Source: Quillaja saponaria
Lineage: Eukaryota; Streptophyta; Magnoliopsida; Fabales; Quillajaceae
Direction: 5' to 3'
Assembly (NCBI GenBank): GCA_029379385.1
Contig: CM055607.1
Coordinates: forward strand, 1,674,001-1,738,000
Length of the DNA stretch: 64,000 nt
Shown: in pieces, positions 1 through 24,400 of the stretch
Position numbering within the stretch: the first letter of the stretch is position 1
How the letters are laid out: each line of letters opens with the position of its first letter
The notes under the pieces: generated by a model
What the model was told of the DNA's origin: nothing
The model's input: the letters and a program-made list of their open reading frames with translations, nothing else
Database searches by the model: none
Made by a program: the position numbers and the translations under genes

Positions 1-7
1 TGCTTAC

Positions 8-1630
8 TCTTTAAATAGGATCTTCATCTGCTTTTGGCCTTCAGCAACAGCCACGGGATCCATACCCTGAGAAATAGTGATTTGTGCTTAATGAAAACAT
101 TTTAAAGAAAAAACTATATGCCATTCTATTGCATATTAGCATTCAGATTTCAGATAAACATACAGCATAATTATTTCCACTGTCGTCAGTATTGAAAAAA
201 GATTCTTCTTCTTCTTCTTCTCTCTCTCTCTTTTCACAAGTTACATCACAAATCAAACATCATTACCTTTTTCTCCATCTCTTGCCTTAATTCTTCCAAG
301 CGAGGCCTCATGATCTGCAGAATATACATGGATTGATAAATTGTGCACCAAAATATATCAGAATGAGGAACAATTAACTAGTGCAAGTTGGTCCAACAAG
401 CTTATAAATATATCTAGCATTTACTTTGCAAAAATGTAATGCAGTGATATGCAATGCAACATACAGTAAGTTTAGAGGTGGCCTTAAGTTGCTGTACTAA
501 GAGTGGAAGCGTAGCCCCTCGAATCAAGAGAGTCATTACAACTATGGAGGCCCACCTGGCAAAAGGAAAAAAAAACAAATTATAATAAATCCTAATAACT
601 CCACTTGTACCAAAACTTTAATGGAATATGTAAAAACAAGCCACTGGATAACATAAGCCAGTAAACCAGTCAAGCCCTGACTCTGTTGAAGAATATAGTA
701 ATAAATTATGGTGTTAAATGTGACTGATGGTTTTAAATTCTACTGTACACTATGTAAAATTGTGGCTAGGTTCTAGTAATTTGGGAATTGAAGTTCTAAT
801 AGTTAAGAATTTGTGTTGTAGAAAGTATAAGATTGATTATGGTTAAGACATTGTAACAGCAACAAACCATCATCACGTCACGAGTATCATTATCATTATC
901 GATTTATTGTTATATAATTTTCATGCAACATTTCATTCCTTTTTCCCATATATGCATTGTCTGAGATTATATTATAGGTAATATATTTTTGGCAAGACAC
1001 TAGTTTCCATTTTCCCTATATCAGAAGTATCGCAGACGCACCATGTCTGCTCCAACTTGTTCTTAACGACAAACATTAGTTACTAGTAGCCACGGTCATC
1101 GGTACCAGTTTAATTATTAACATAGTACTGTATCAGTTATTGTCAATCAAGCAAACAACTCCTTACCAGTTTAAGCCGGTATACAAATGCACATCCTCTA
1201 TAAAATACTGCAAGGCCTTAACAGGTATGTAAGAATCTGCAGCAGCAATGGCAACTTCACTAACAGCAGGAGCCTGAGAAGCTAGAGTTTGCATGGTCGT
1301 ATCACTAAGAACTTCTGCCACGTTGCTTATTACTTCAATCTTATCTGAACCCTGATCCACTGCAGTTGACATATACCGTCTGAAAGGGTCACCAGAGTAT
1401 GGAAGAAGCATATTGCTTGTTCTATCTTGATCTGTGGCAAACCCAGTCGATCTGTTAATGGAGCTTCCAAACAACCTTCTTTGGAGAAAATTAGAAATGC
1501 CTGCCGAAGATAAATCTTCATCTGGAGAGTGATGCTTCCTATCATCGCCATGGAGAATATAACCAAAAGATGGGTGGCACTGTTGAGCTATCAGCCTTCT
1601 TCTTATGGAGAGGGTATGCCGGAAAGCCAT
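8..1630 (-). CDS. OXA1: OXA1-type mitochondrial inner-membrane insertase, 5' part only
   Basis: OXA1 inserts proteins, including mitochondrially made respiratory subunits, into the mitochondrial inner membrane. Four exons are visible in transcription order: 1630-1167, 555-465, 314-267 and 66-8. The last ends at a GTAAGC donor, so the rest lies off the left edge. The start MAFRHTLSIRRRL matches plant OXA1 and looks like a mitochondrial presequence (Arg/Ser-rich, no acidic residues at first). A low-complexity spacer and then YRYMS follow, as in Arabidopsis OXA1. Exon 2 starts WWASIVVMTLLIRGATLPLL, the first transmembrane segment of the YidC/Oxa1 fold, and exon 3 has IMRPRLEELRQEMEKK. Splice phases agree at every junction. 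The catalytic core beyond the first helix is outside the window. Identity is from recalled similarity to Arabidopsis AT5G62050. Confidence 0.9.
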
Positions 1631-2937
1631 CGATATTTTTCAAATTTCTAATAGAAAGCATCAATTAAACAATTAGAAATATAATGAGGAAAGTACATTT
1701 AACAATTACAGCCACTATAGTTGTGTTCCACATTAGCAAGATGCTCTAAGTCTGGTTGATTCATGATTCCAGATGGCAGTAAAGCTATTAGAATTTTTAT
1801 TTTTTTTCCCAACTGATACAGGGTTTATCTATTTTTCTTTATGAGAATACATGGTTGACACAACATAAATTAACTGTTTAACGAGTCCTGTAAACTGATG
1901 AGAATCAAAATTTAAATGACTTTCATAGGAACTATAAAAAATCTGTTTAGACTGAATATCAGACGTAATCATATATTCTTAGGATGTAGAAAGCTTAAGG
2001 TATGATTGGTATAAATGAAAACATGCCAGGGTGTAATGAAGTAAAAATGGCATTTTAAGCTGAGAAAACTAATTCATGTCAACATATAACTAAAACTCTT
2101 CGAAGCATAATAAGCCCCAATTGGAGCAAGACAACATATGCTCAAAGAATAAGGTTATTGAAAAATGGTTTGGTTTTGATGTTGGCCTCAATGTTGTATT
2201 CCATAGCCTCCATTAGCTAAGAACTAGAACAATTTGCATTTTAAGGTTTAGCAGTCTGCTGGAATGTCTTGTTTCAGGATTGGAAAATCACTTGCAGGTG
2301 AAAACATCTTTTTGAAAAATTACCAATTTTATGTTTTTCGCACGGAACAGTGGAAACTAATTTCATCTAATTGTAACACATCAGAAGATCAGAACTGTAT
2401 TAGAAAGGATATGACTACCAATGAAAATAAATTTATGGAAATAAATTATTGAACGAACTATTATGTCATAAACACAAAAAACATTGACACATTATACTCA
2501 GTCTAGTTCCACTAGAACTGCAGGCATGATTTCACCAGCAATCATGGGAAATACTGAAAATTAAATAAATAAACAAAGTATGTCTTCCCACCTCTGGTAT
2601 AAACATCACACCCATAGTCACAGTAACTCAAATATTTAGAAGATCCCAAGTTAAGAATAATTAGAAATTGTTTTAGTAGTATTTGAGCAAAAAAACCCAT
2701 CAACGTATGCACTTCTCAAAACTGGGTTGTTGACAAATACTTTATAAGCAAAAAATACTAATCTTTTACCTTTTCCCTTGATAAAATTTTAGTTTCTGAA
2801 TTTAGCAAATCTATCCTGCCAATTTTCCAGGACTGCCCAGTTTCTACTGTGTGAGAAAAAAATCAGAGTAGCAGAACTTGCCAACTACCTGAGAGATTTT
2901 CGAACTGTAGACGTTCCCAACCGTGTTATTTGTCACC

Positions 2938-2966
2938 TCCCGGGACGGAAAAATCAACGTTCCGAG
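2938..2966. promoter_or_regulatory. Hyphenated palindrome shared with SEC6 5' region
   Basis: Half-sites GGGACG and CGTTCC flank GGAAAAATCAA-like DNA. About 20 of 22 bases match a block at 16838-16864 upstream of SEC6, in the same orientation. Both lie upstream of minus-strand genes. Function is unknown: it could be a regulatory site, shared UTR DNA or a small repeat. Confidence 0.3.
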
Positions 2967-4260
2967 TGTGAATCCCAAAGACGGCAGTGTGTGTTTGTGT
3001 GAGTGATTCAAAGATATGGAAATAGCAAAAGCGAGCAATAGAGACAAGGTTAACCTGTTGCAGGACTGCGTGGCTGGATCTCTACGTAGAAGTTGCAGTC
3101 GCCCAAAGGTTGTTGCGAATACAGCGTCGGACTGAAGATGGCGACTACCCGCCCAAGCCAAGACGAGTTATTCTGCACGGCCAGTGTTTTCTTAGGGCAG
3201 TTAACCCAAAACGCAGAAATTTAATTTAACTCTTTTTTTTTTCCCAGAGTTTATAATTTCCAAGCAGGGAATGAAATTAAAAAACTTCTTTTTTTTTCCC
3301 CTCTGAAATATTAAAAATGTTATTTTATAAATTTTTTTTATATTAACCTTTTATTGTAAATTTATTAATGTTTTTTGATAAAGTGAATTTATTATTAATT
3401 TATTTTTTTTGTCAAACTCATTAAACTTGTGTAGATATTTCTCCTCTATTGCATAGTTTGTATTTAAATATCATCGAATAAAAAATATAATAAAAATGAC
3501 GCATGTTTGTTTTTCTTTTTTGTGTTATTTTGGGTGTTGACTAATTTATAGGTAATTCGTCTTTTCGATTTAGTTAAAAACATAACAGTTATCCACACTA
3601 GGGAGTTTTGGAAGAGATTCAAATTATAAAATTTATGGATGAAGCACATATTCTTAATCACTAAGCCAATCCTACGGGTTTATAATTTATAGCAAACGAG
3701 ATCATAGAAAGCAAGTAGTATGTCATAAATGATGATTGTAAAATGAAATTTTCAATTAGTACCCGGACTGATGTCTTATCTTTAAGTTTATCAATTCCTT
3801 AAAAGTTTATTTTGTTGACATCTAACCTAACTATGGTACTTGTGTTTAAATCGATATTTACTTTCAAGTTATCTATAATCATTTAATCGATTTACTTAGA
3901 ATAATTATCTACCATGCCATTGCTTATATTACTGGAAACAATATCCAATTATTTATTTTTAATGTGATCTCTCAGATCATGTGAAAATGAAAATTTAAGA
4001 AAATGATTACATTGCCTTAATTTCAATGAAGATTATTGCTTATAAAAATGCCTTTAAAATTTTATGCAGCAAAACCATAACTCAAATTTTGTTCTCAAAA
4101 GGGGGAAAAAAAAAAAAAAACCAATTTACAGCAATGAAAAGAGTTGTCCAGTATTGTGAAGATAAGTATAGGTAAGAAAACATCAAATATGTGAGTCAAA
4201 GTTTCAATCCACAAGAATTTCTCAATAAAATTAAAAGACAAATAACTTTCCAATCAAACT

Positions 4261-4440
4261 AACCCTAACCCCATCAAACTAACCCTAACCCCTTAACCCT
4301 AAACCCTAAACCCAAAACCCTAAACCTAACCCTAACCCTAATTCTAACCCCACTCCTACTCCTAAACTCTAAGCCCTAAACCCTAAACCCTAAACTCAAC
4401 CCAACCCAACCCGAAACCTAACCCTAACCTTATCCATACC
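4261..4440. repeat. Interstitial telomere-like repeat block
   Basis: About 180 bp of degenerate CCCTAA and CCCTAAA units on the plus strand. Both the plant 7-mer (CCCTAAA) and 6-mer (CCCTAA) registers occur. The first 40 bp hold a direct duplication of ATCAAACTAACCCTAACCCC. The array decays rightwards into CCCAACC-type variants. It lies between two genes, not at a chromosome end. Confidence 0.9.
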
Positions 4441-5241
4441 CTTACTCGCAACCTAAAAATAATTTTGTTTATCAAATAAAAAAAAGATAAAATAATAAAT
4501 TATTATTATCTTCTCATTAATTATAATAAAAAGTTAATTATAAGTATTTAATTATATTTCTATTGAGATTTGAAATTTTTAAGTTTTCAATACTACAATT
4601 AATTTTTAACTAATTCACTTGAGACATTGGTTAGCAAATTCGATTACAGTTTTAGTAACCATGCATTATGTACGGACTTTCCCAGCCAATAATCAGCAAT
4701 CCCAAAACTTATTTATTTTTATATTTTTTTAAGAACAATCCCTAAACCTTCACTCAATGGAATCTTGTCTGATAAACTGGCTTTAATACAATTATCATTA
4801 TCATAGTCAAACCTCAAACATTACCCGATATATACATGTTACCAATTTCCATACTACAAAGACGTTTTTCCCCCCTAAAAAGAGCAAATTTTTCTTGAAA
4901 GGCTTCCAACATTGCAATATTAAGTTATACTTTTATCATTATTGAACATCAACTGCAAACATCAAACTCTTCATACTTACAAACAATACATACCAAATGC
5001 TATGAAATCCGGCTGCTTTAACAGTTAAGAAGATCATCAAACTCAAGTTTTGCAGATTACAAAATTGGCAGAAGGAAAAAGAAAGAAAAAACCTAACTGA
5101 AGCAGATACAGTAAGATCTTTTGCTCCTACCGAAAATGACATTTCACAGACCTTCACTGTAGAAAGCATAATGTTTATAATCCGCACGCCATTACAGATA
5201 ATTACAGGAATATAAAAACAAATAATGAAAAGGCTAAATTT

Positions 5242-16508
<11,267 letters not shown>

Positions 16509-16837
16509 CTTGTACAAACGCAAAGTTAAGCTCCCGCGTCGAAGAATTGGTAGTGGGAAAATACACCTAAATCCTTGAACGAAATTCGTAAAAAATTAAG
16601 CTCAATTGTTACAGAATTCTAGAGAAAAGCGGGAGACAAAGAGAATGAGCAGCCTAGATCAACAATATCAAGAAGAAATTCAAACTACCGACATTGGCAA
16701 CGGCTTAATCGCCGCGTCGCCGGCGACATACAACTTTCTGGTGAAAGAGAAGAAAATGACAATTTAAATAATTTCTTAATTGCTAACTCCCTGAGATTTT
16801 CTTACTTGTGTCTTTCCCAATCGTGCTGATGGCGGTC

Positions 16838-16864
16838 TGGAACGGAAATATCAACGTTCCGGGA
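16838..16864. promoter_or_regulatory. Hyphenated palindrome upstream of SEC6
   Basis: GGAACG, about 10 bp of A-rich DNA (GGAAATATCAA-like), then CGTTCC: an inverted repeat about 330 bp upstream of the SEC6 start. A near-identical block lies at 2938-2966 upstream of OXA1. Function is not known. Confidence 0.35.
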
Positions 16865-17605
16865 CGACTAATCAGATTCCGAGATACACACAAAGCAGTT
16901 AGAATCGCCGGAAAAAAAGAATTTAATCATAAACAAAGCCCAGATTTGGTATCGTAGTTTACTGGTCTAACAGGAGAGGGAAAACCAATACCAGTGGTTA
17001 GCGGCTAATGCCAAATAACTTTTTGTAGCAGGAGACAACATGAAGGAACACGATGACCGTAAAAGCTGGCAAGGAAAGAAAAAGAAAACAAGTCTTAAAT
17101 ACTGTTTTGGTCCTTGAATTACATCAGTTTTCAATTTCGTTCTCCAGAATTATTATTTTTTACTTGATTGTCCGGTTTCATTTATTTTTAATTAGGTCCT
17201 GAGTCAAATTTATTTTTGACTAAATTATATTTCGATCCATATAAATTTACAGTTTTTTCAAATGAGCGATTATATTTTAAAAACTATCAATTGGATCACT
17301 ATATTTTTATTTTTATTTTAATTAAATATCATGCATACCTATTCATCAAAAATTTAAATGATTTTATCAAATTTTTTTGTATTTTTGTTTATAAATATTT
17401 AAATCACTATTTTCTTGTGTCATTTGGTATATTGATCTAATTCTTTAGATACTTTTTTATTTATAAATTGTTAAAAATTCATACATAGCAGTCAATTAAA
17501 ATTAAAGTCCAATGATCCAATCAAATTTTTGTATTTTTTTATAGTAGAGCAATACACTAGAAATAAATAAGAATGATAGATTCATCACAGATTAACAGTT
17601 GTTCC

Positions 17606-17686
17606 TTACTTTTTCAAATCATTTTGAAAAGGAAAACACAGATTCTTTACTTTATCAAATCATTTTGAAAAGGTCAACACAGATTC
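17606..17686. repeat. 40-bp tandem duplication
   Basis: Copies at 17606-17645 and 17647-17686. Both contain TCAAATCATTTTGAAAAGG and end in CAACACAGATTC or AACACAGATTC, with a few substitutions. Each copy includes the short inverted repeat TCAAA...TTTGA. Non-coding. Confidence 0.8.
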
Positions 17687-18456
17687 ATAAGAAACTCAAC
17701 AAAATATATATATATATATATGTTGTCTCTTGTAATTAAGTGCTCGTATGTAAAGCAAATATACATTGAAATAATGACTTGATCAGGAAGAAAGTGTTTT
17801 TCTTTTCTTTTCAGAAAGACAACATTTTAATGTTGTGTAATTGTGATTTGCTGTACTGATTGTGCATTTATATTAAATAGTAGAATAAAACCTAATTAAT
17901 TTAATATGATGACTTTAAGTTGACATGGAACATGAAAAGAGATGGTAAACAACAACAAATGATCCAAGGGATTAATTTGGTTGTTCTGACATTGCAATAG
18001 GGGTGAGCAGGGAAATTAATTGGAGCAGGCTGAAGTCTGAACAGCAAACAAACGTTTAGCCAAGTGTTTTGCATTGAAATTTGCTGAAGATATTGCAGCA
18101 ACCATAGGAGCCTGCTTTGAATGTTGCACATCAAGCAGAGAACTACCATGGTGAACTTATAGAGATTGCGTATCTTTTAGCCCTTAGTTTTATGTACTTC
18201 ACCTTCACTCTACCCAAAACTCAAAAATGGCTGGATCCTTACAAAATGACTAAATCAAAAGTGCTTTCCAAGAGAACAGTGTACAAAAATTCCATGGCCA
18301 TCGATTAATTATGATGCATGTTGGCGAGCAAAATCTCCAGACAAGGGTCAAGATCTCATCCAAGTTTTTGCACCCTCTAAATCGACATTGACTATGCAAG
18401 TCATAAATATGGAGTCTCTTGTACCAGATGTCTAAAGCCATGATCTCAACAGTTCT

Positions 18457-21400
18457 TCAATAACGTTGACGATCTAGGCTAGCGTCTGATTGCTTTACAT
18501 CTTCTATAAGGAACATAAGCTGCACAACAAGCGTTAGAATTAGCAGCAAGAAAAGAAAGGCCCTCATTATGATTAAAAAAATAAATAAATAAAATTGCGC
18601 CTTCAAGTGCAGTTATATGCTGAATATTTTCGTATCATTACCTTTGTCCCAACATAAAATGACAAAAACATGCCAGCCAAAATAGGTAGCCCTGTGCAAC
18701 AGAATCATCCAATTAATTTGTGCTGAGTTTAACTCTACTTTCTTTACTTTTTACATTTTTTTTAAAGCATGTAACTGGAGTTGAAGTGAAAGGATACGAG
18801 ATTCTAACATACCTTCTTTCTGAAGGAAACCAGAAGCCAACCATTTAATGCCACTTGGTCCAATAACAAAACCAACAAGATTAGCAACCTACAGATAGAA
18901 AGCGTTAAAACAGATGTTTCTTTCGGTCAAACAGGCAAAAGAAATAATAAAGGGTAATTCTCTCATCTGGTCTAACCAGAAAAAGATTTTTATGACTTTT
19001 TTAAGAGCAGATAAATTATGTGGGCATATGAGCATTTTTTATTTGATTTTCAGAAAGAAATTCTGGGCAATAACAATTTTATCATTTCATTTCAAAAGGT
19101 TGCGGGCTATTTCAGCAAGAAATTTTTGGCAACAACAATTTTATTGTTTTATTTCAAAAAGTTGCAGGCTACCAGAACAATGCGTTTTGTGCCTCATCAA
19201 TTGGAAATCCACAATGGCTCTAATAGCACTAATATGTAGATAAACATGATATGTTATGTTTTTACTCACAAGCAAGTTATGCACCCTAAATTAAGAAATA
19301 TAATACTAATGCTATATCTAAACGAAGACTAACCATGAGAAAGGTGATTGTCATTGCACCAGCAGCAGCACTAAGTTCACGGAAAACAAACTCCCCAAGA
19401 GCACTTTCAGCCTGACAACATGTACTTCGAGATCAGACAAGCAAAATCATGATTTTGCACAGGAAATGAAATTTGAAAGCGGAAATGATAACATTGTCAT
19501 GCTGTTCAATAAATTCAAGCAAGAACACACAACAGCCAAGCTTTTGTTTCATCTTGTTAGATATGAGGCATTTTGCACTCTAATACAACTGGATCATTAG
19601 GATTACAATTTTGACTGCTTAATATCTGATATGCAGATGCACCTCATGCAGCTCAATCCAATGAAGTAGCAGTATCGGGCATTTAAACCAGCAACTCACA
19701 GTCATGTTCAACTTTGATATTCCATTAAGTATGTGCAGAACCATGGACATTACCTTAAACGCTTTTGCTGCTGATTTGATAATTAGCTCCGGAAAAAAGA
19801 ATATGCATGTTAACCATGCCCATGAAAGAAGCTTCCTACAGTGAAAGACAATAATCATGCCAAGTAATAAGTTTGAACAATAAAAGATAGAACAAGTTGA
19901 GGCTTTTGTTTATTGAAAGATAGAAGTGAATGGTAAAACAGGGAGTACCACTCTAAATCATGCCAGATGGCAACAAATGTGAATATAACCCATACATTGA
20001 GTAGGTTCTTCTGAGATCCACCAAGAGGAATGTACATATACCTACATTGTGAGAATATGATACGTATATGTCATGTCAGAAACAGGAGAGCAAAAGAGAA
20101 CTAGGGTAAAGGAGTTATTGCACCTCACAAGCCATTTGTTGAAAGAAGCATGCCAGTTTTTCCAAAAGCTTTGCAAGTTGTAGCTATTATTGACACACTT
20201 GGGCATATTCTCTGGGGCCTCAATGCCACTTATCTACGAGCACACAATTCCAAATAAATTATTTTCTTCAGAGGTGTACTTAAACACAGGACTATTTATG
20301 CTTAAAGTTTGTGGCAACTAACATACCAGGGACCAGAAACGAAAATAACGCCAAATCAGGAAGAATTTTAGCCACATGAAGTTCAAGACCTGAAACAGAT
20401 TAAGAAGAGACAATGATAAAGAATTATAGTAACTTAATTTGAAAATTATGTTTTCAACAATAACTTTCTTTTCTCTTCAAGTTTATTGGGTCAAAAGTAC
20501 TCTAATCCTTTTTACAAGTCCTGGGGTTCAGGCAGTAATTGCATCAGATGGGTCTTCATTTATTAATCACTGTTGTCATGGCAATCTGATGGGTCTTCTT
20601 TGTTTTCTACTCATCGAGACTTCATTCATGAGATACTTAGAAGTGTAGTGCTATGGAAATCAGCAATACAGCCCGTACTAATCTGACTTCTTTCTTATGC
20701 TCTTTGTTCTTATATACATACGCCATGTTTGTTCCATTTCTTGAATTAGATCCAACGTTCTAGCATAGTGTGCAAAATAAATAAATACATGTTTAATTTA
20801 AACAAATAGATTGTTTTTTTCTTCAGAACTCATCTAGTAATTCTAAAGACAATCAAATTTAAGGCCCATATAATCTTAAGCGAAAAGCATCACCTCTTAC
20901 CCCATATCCAATGATGAAGACATCAGCAGGAGATAGCTGTTTCCACAAGCCACTGAACGATGCAGAATTATTTGTATTAATAGACAACAAGACTGGAGAG
21001 TAAAACTGAATCTACCATATGATTCTGTCAATCTGAGGGACTTGCCTAATTGCAAAGGCGTTGTAAAAGAACAGATGTGTCATTAGCTCCATAAGGAGAA
21101 GACTGAACACCCAGCGTAGACCATAAGAAGCCACATTCCTAACTGAATTACTACTCTGAGGTACATCTAGCTGCAAAGAATTTACATACACGACAATCAG
21201 GAATATCACTTATATAGAATTTCATGAGAAATACTGAAAGCATTACTATTATCATATCAAGAAAACTGAAATTCATTTGGTTGATAATCCAGGAAGATTT
21301 ACACACAGGAAATATTAGAAGCAGAAAAGCTAGCAAAAAAAATGCTGAATGTTATTCAAGAGTTTGACGGGCATTTAGATAACTCACCCTTCTAATTATG

Positions 21401-24400
21401 TTTAGATTTACCCAAACAGTTCAAAGAGTTTGATATCCATTTAGATAATTCACCGAACACTTGTAATTATGTTTAGATTTAACAGTTGTTGCTATTTTGA
21501 TTAAAATAAAAAAATCTGGCCATAATAAAAACCTTTGGAAGAGAGTGGCAGATTTTATATATCGATTTCCAGTTGTATGTTCCAAGAATCATGCTGGTAG
21601 TTATTAAAGGCACAAGGTGCACTGAGGTGCCTAGGTCTCTTAGAGCCTAGGCATGAGGTGAGGATAAAGCCTCTGACAGCACTTTAAATTTGCCATTATA
21701 GTCATAGAATGATTTCAATACCTCAATAGTAGATACTCAACTCAACTCAACTAAGCCTTAAAATCCCAAAGTAGTTGGGGTCGGCTATATGAATCCTTTT
21801 CCTCCATTCGCATCGATCCAAGACAAGATTTTCATTAATTCCTAGCACAGCCATATCTTTATCGATGACTGCCCCCCATGTAAGTTTCGGTCTCCCCTTT
21901 CCCCGTCTAACACCTGGCACCTGGACCATGTCACATTGTTTAACTACTGCATCCATTGGCCGACGTTGGATGTGTCCAAACCAACGTAGACGATTCTCCC
22001 TCATTTTCTCCTCAATAGGTGCTACTTGCACCTTCTTACGAATCTCCTCATTCCTTATTCTATGCTTTCTTGTATGTCCTGTCATCTATCTCAACATTCT
22101 CATTTCGGCTACTCCCATCTTATGCGAATGTTGCTTCTTAACTGCCCAACATTTGGTACCATACAGCATAGCTGGTCTCACTGCCGACTTATAAAATTTC
22201 CCTTTCAATCTATTCGGGATTTTATGATCACATAAAACTCTCGAAGCATTCCGCCACTTCACCCACCCTACCTTAATCCTATGGTTTACATCATGCTCAA
22301 TTGCACAACCTTTTTGTATAAATGACCCTAAATACTTAAACACATCATTGGTAGGGATTGTCTGACCGTCTAAAATTACATCATTCGGGCCTCCTCTAGT
22401 TTTACTGAAATTGCACTCCATATATTCAGTTTTTGTCCGACTCAATCTAAGGCCTTTAGATTCTAATGCGTTCCGCCACATTCCTAGTTTAGAATTTAAA
22501 CCTTCCCTAGTTTTGTCTACCAACACGATATCATCGGCAAACAACATGCACCATGGAGCCCTATCTTGATAGTAGATAAGAGCCTAAAATCAAGATATAA
22601 TTGAAAATTATGCATTAAATTAATTTAAAATAATTTTAAAATTATCCAAAATTAAAATCTTCAATCACATAAAAATTTAAGCTAAAACCAAAGAGAAATA
22701 GAAATATGACCGAGTGAGCTTGTACAGCCTGCTTAGGGTCAACTCTAATGATAGATATCACAATGACCAATAATGAACAACCGAGAGTTAAGCAAGTAGT
22801 TTAACAGAAATATGACTGAGTGTCACAAACCTGTGAGGCAAACGCATTGAATGTCAGAATTGGACCGGCAATGTAAAGTGGTGCATATACCAAATAACAA
22901 AGGTATATTTTAAATGCAAATTTGTCATCCTGCAGGGGACTCTCCTGGATAATGCAAACAAATTTATAGACTAGAGACAAATTGTTAACATGCTTAATAA
23001 AAATTATAAAAAAATAACATATACACAAAATATTAGTAAAATTATGATCCAAATACTACATCAAAATGTCAACTCAGAGCTTAATTAGCAGCATGTCTAA
23101 CCTGCAAAAATTTGTAGCACGTTTTTCCAGATTTACAAATATAGCAACGCTGAAGATGTTTCTGCAAACACCAGGGATAAAATATTAGCAAAAATGTCCA
23201 TGAGAAAAAATCCATAGATGCAAGCAACAGCTATATGTAATCATCAACACTTATGAACTTAGGAACCCAAAGTTTTCCAGTGCAAGTAATTGATAACTAC
23301 CTGAAAGATGTTTCATAAATACTAATACTGTACACTAAAAGTTGGCAAGCGTGAAATGATCAGATGAACATCAAAGTTTTGATGGAATGTGAGCTTCAAG
23401 AAAAATGAGCAAAGACTTCTAATGGGAGGTGATCAGGTGAACTTAAAGCAAGTCAAAAGTAACAAGGTTGTGAAGCAACGCCACAATGATAGCTGTACAA
23501 GAATACTTCACCATAATAAAATGTTAAGCACCCAAGTACAGCAAAGTACATGTTTTATAACATATATGGGCTTGGCACTCAATCTATGTAACAAAATGAG
23601 TATAACAGGGTTCCAGTAGTTAAATAACTTTGGGGCTCTTTCAAACCACTATTGCAGTTTGTTAGTAAGCATGCACATCTTCAGTAAATGATGCTAGACC
23701 AAATGTATGTCTTTGAGCAATATGTAAAGTTAATCTTCAGAGAAGGGATCTAAGTAGCATTTGCCTCCCAAAAAATTTGTCATTTGTAACATAAAATGAA
23801 GCTGTTATAGATTATACAATGTGAAATTCAACAGAATGTCCAGAATATGTTAGTATTGAAGTACAGAGCAAGTACCCCAAAATTTATGGCGCTTGATCAA
23901 AAAATAAAACCGAGGACCAACATTTAGAAAATAACAAGAATACCTTCTGATCAAAATGAGAATCTTGATGTGCCCAATGGTAATCATATCCAAAGCTTAT
24001 CATGCGCAATATAACTGTCAGAAAACACCAAAGTGAAGAACCAAACACATAATTAGATAAGATTGACATTCTTCGAGTATACAAGTTAACTCTTATGATG
24101 TGAGCTTCGGAAGAAAACTGTCTCTGAAGTCTTAAAGCAATAATAAACTAGGGCGGTATTACTCTTCGTTGCTGGAAGATAAACTTCAGTCCAAAATATC
24201 GTATAAAAATGACAGATCAATATTTTATAATTTAAATCACAAATAACACGCGAATAAATACATCCATACTCATACTTGCAAGTTGCAGAATTGAGTAGAT
24301 GCAAAAATGTTTGGAGAACCAAATTAGTGTTCTGGAATGTAAGCCTTCTAAAATCTAAATAGTGACTCATTAACTTGGCACACAATTTCCAAATCAACAA

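Larger units (their letters stand above)
1631..5241. other. Intergenic and 5' region between OXA1 and SEC6
   Basis: No supported coding gene. The part next to OXA1 (1631 to about 3180) probably holds its 5' UTR and promoter, perhaps with a 5'-UTR intron. The GC-richer patch at 2880-3180 looks like a transcription start region read leftwards. From 3200 to 4250 the DNA is plain AT-rich. A telomere-like block lies at 4261-4440. The 4450-5240 stretch, next to the SEC6 stop, should include the SEC6 3' UTR. Confidence 0.5.
16509..18456. other. SEC6 5' region and intergenic spacer
   Basis: 16509-17080 is the SEC6 leader and promoter side. It has GC-richer patches near 16690-16740 and 16840-16870, and a possible 5'-UTR intron. 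From about 17100 to 17900 it is AT-rich with a TA microsatellite (about 17704-17722) and a 40-bp tandem duplication. 17900-18456 is less AT-rich and probably includes the 3' UTR of the acyltransferase gene, which ends at 18457. No other gene is supported. Confidence 0.5.

Noticed and set aside
2844..3161. 105-aa open frame on the minus strand upstream of OXA1
   Set aside because: No recognisable domain; it lies in a GC-richer likely promoter/leader patch, which explains the long frame.
17901..18149. 82-aa minus-strand frame next to the acyltransferase 3' end
   Set aside because: Low-information hydrophobic sequence, most likely 3' UTR of the acyltransferase transcript.
18914..19243. Two overlapping open frames in an acyltransferase intron
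   Set aside because: Produced by the 62-bp tandem duplication; the repeated peptide has no homology.
21865..22235. Plus-strand open frames over the LINE
   Set aside because: Antisense shadows of the reverse-transcriptase frame.
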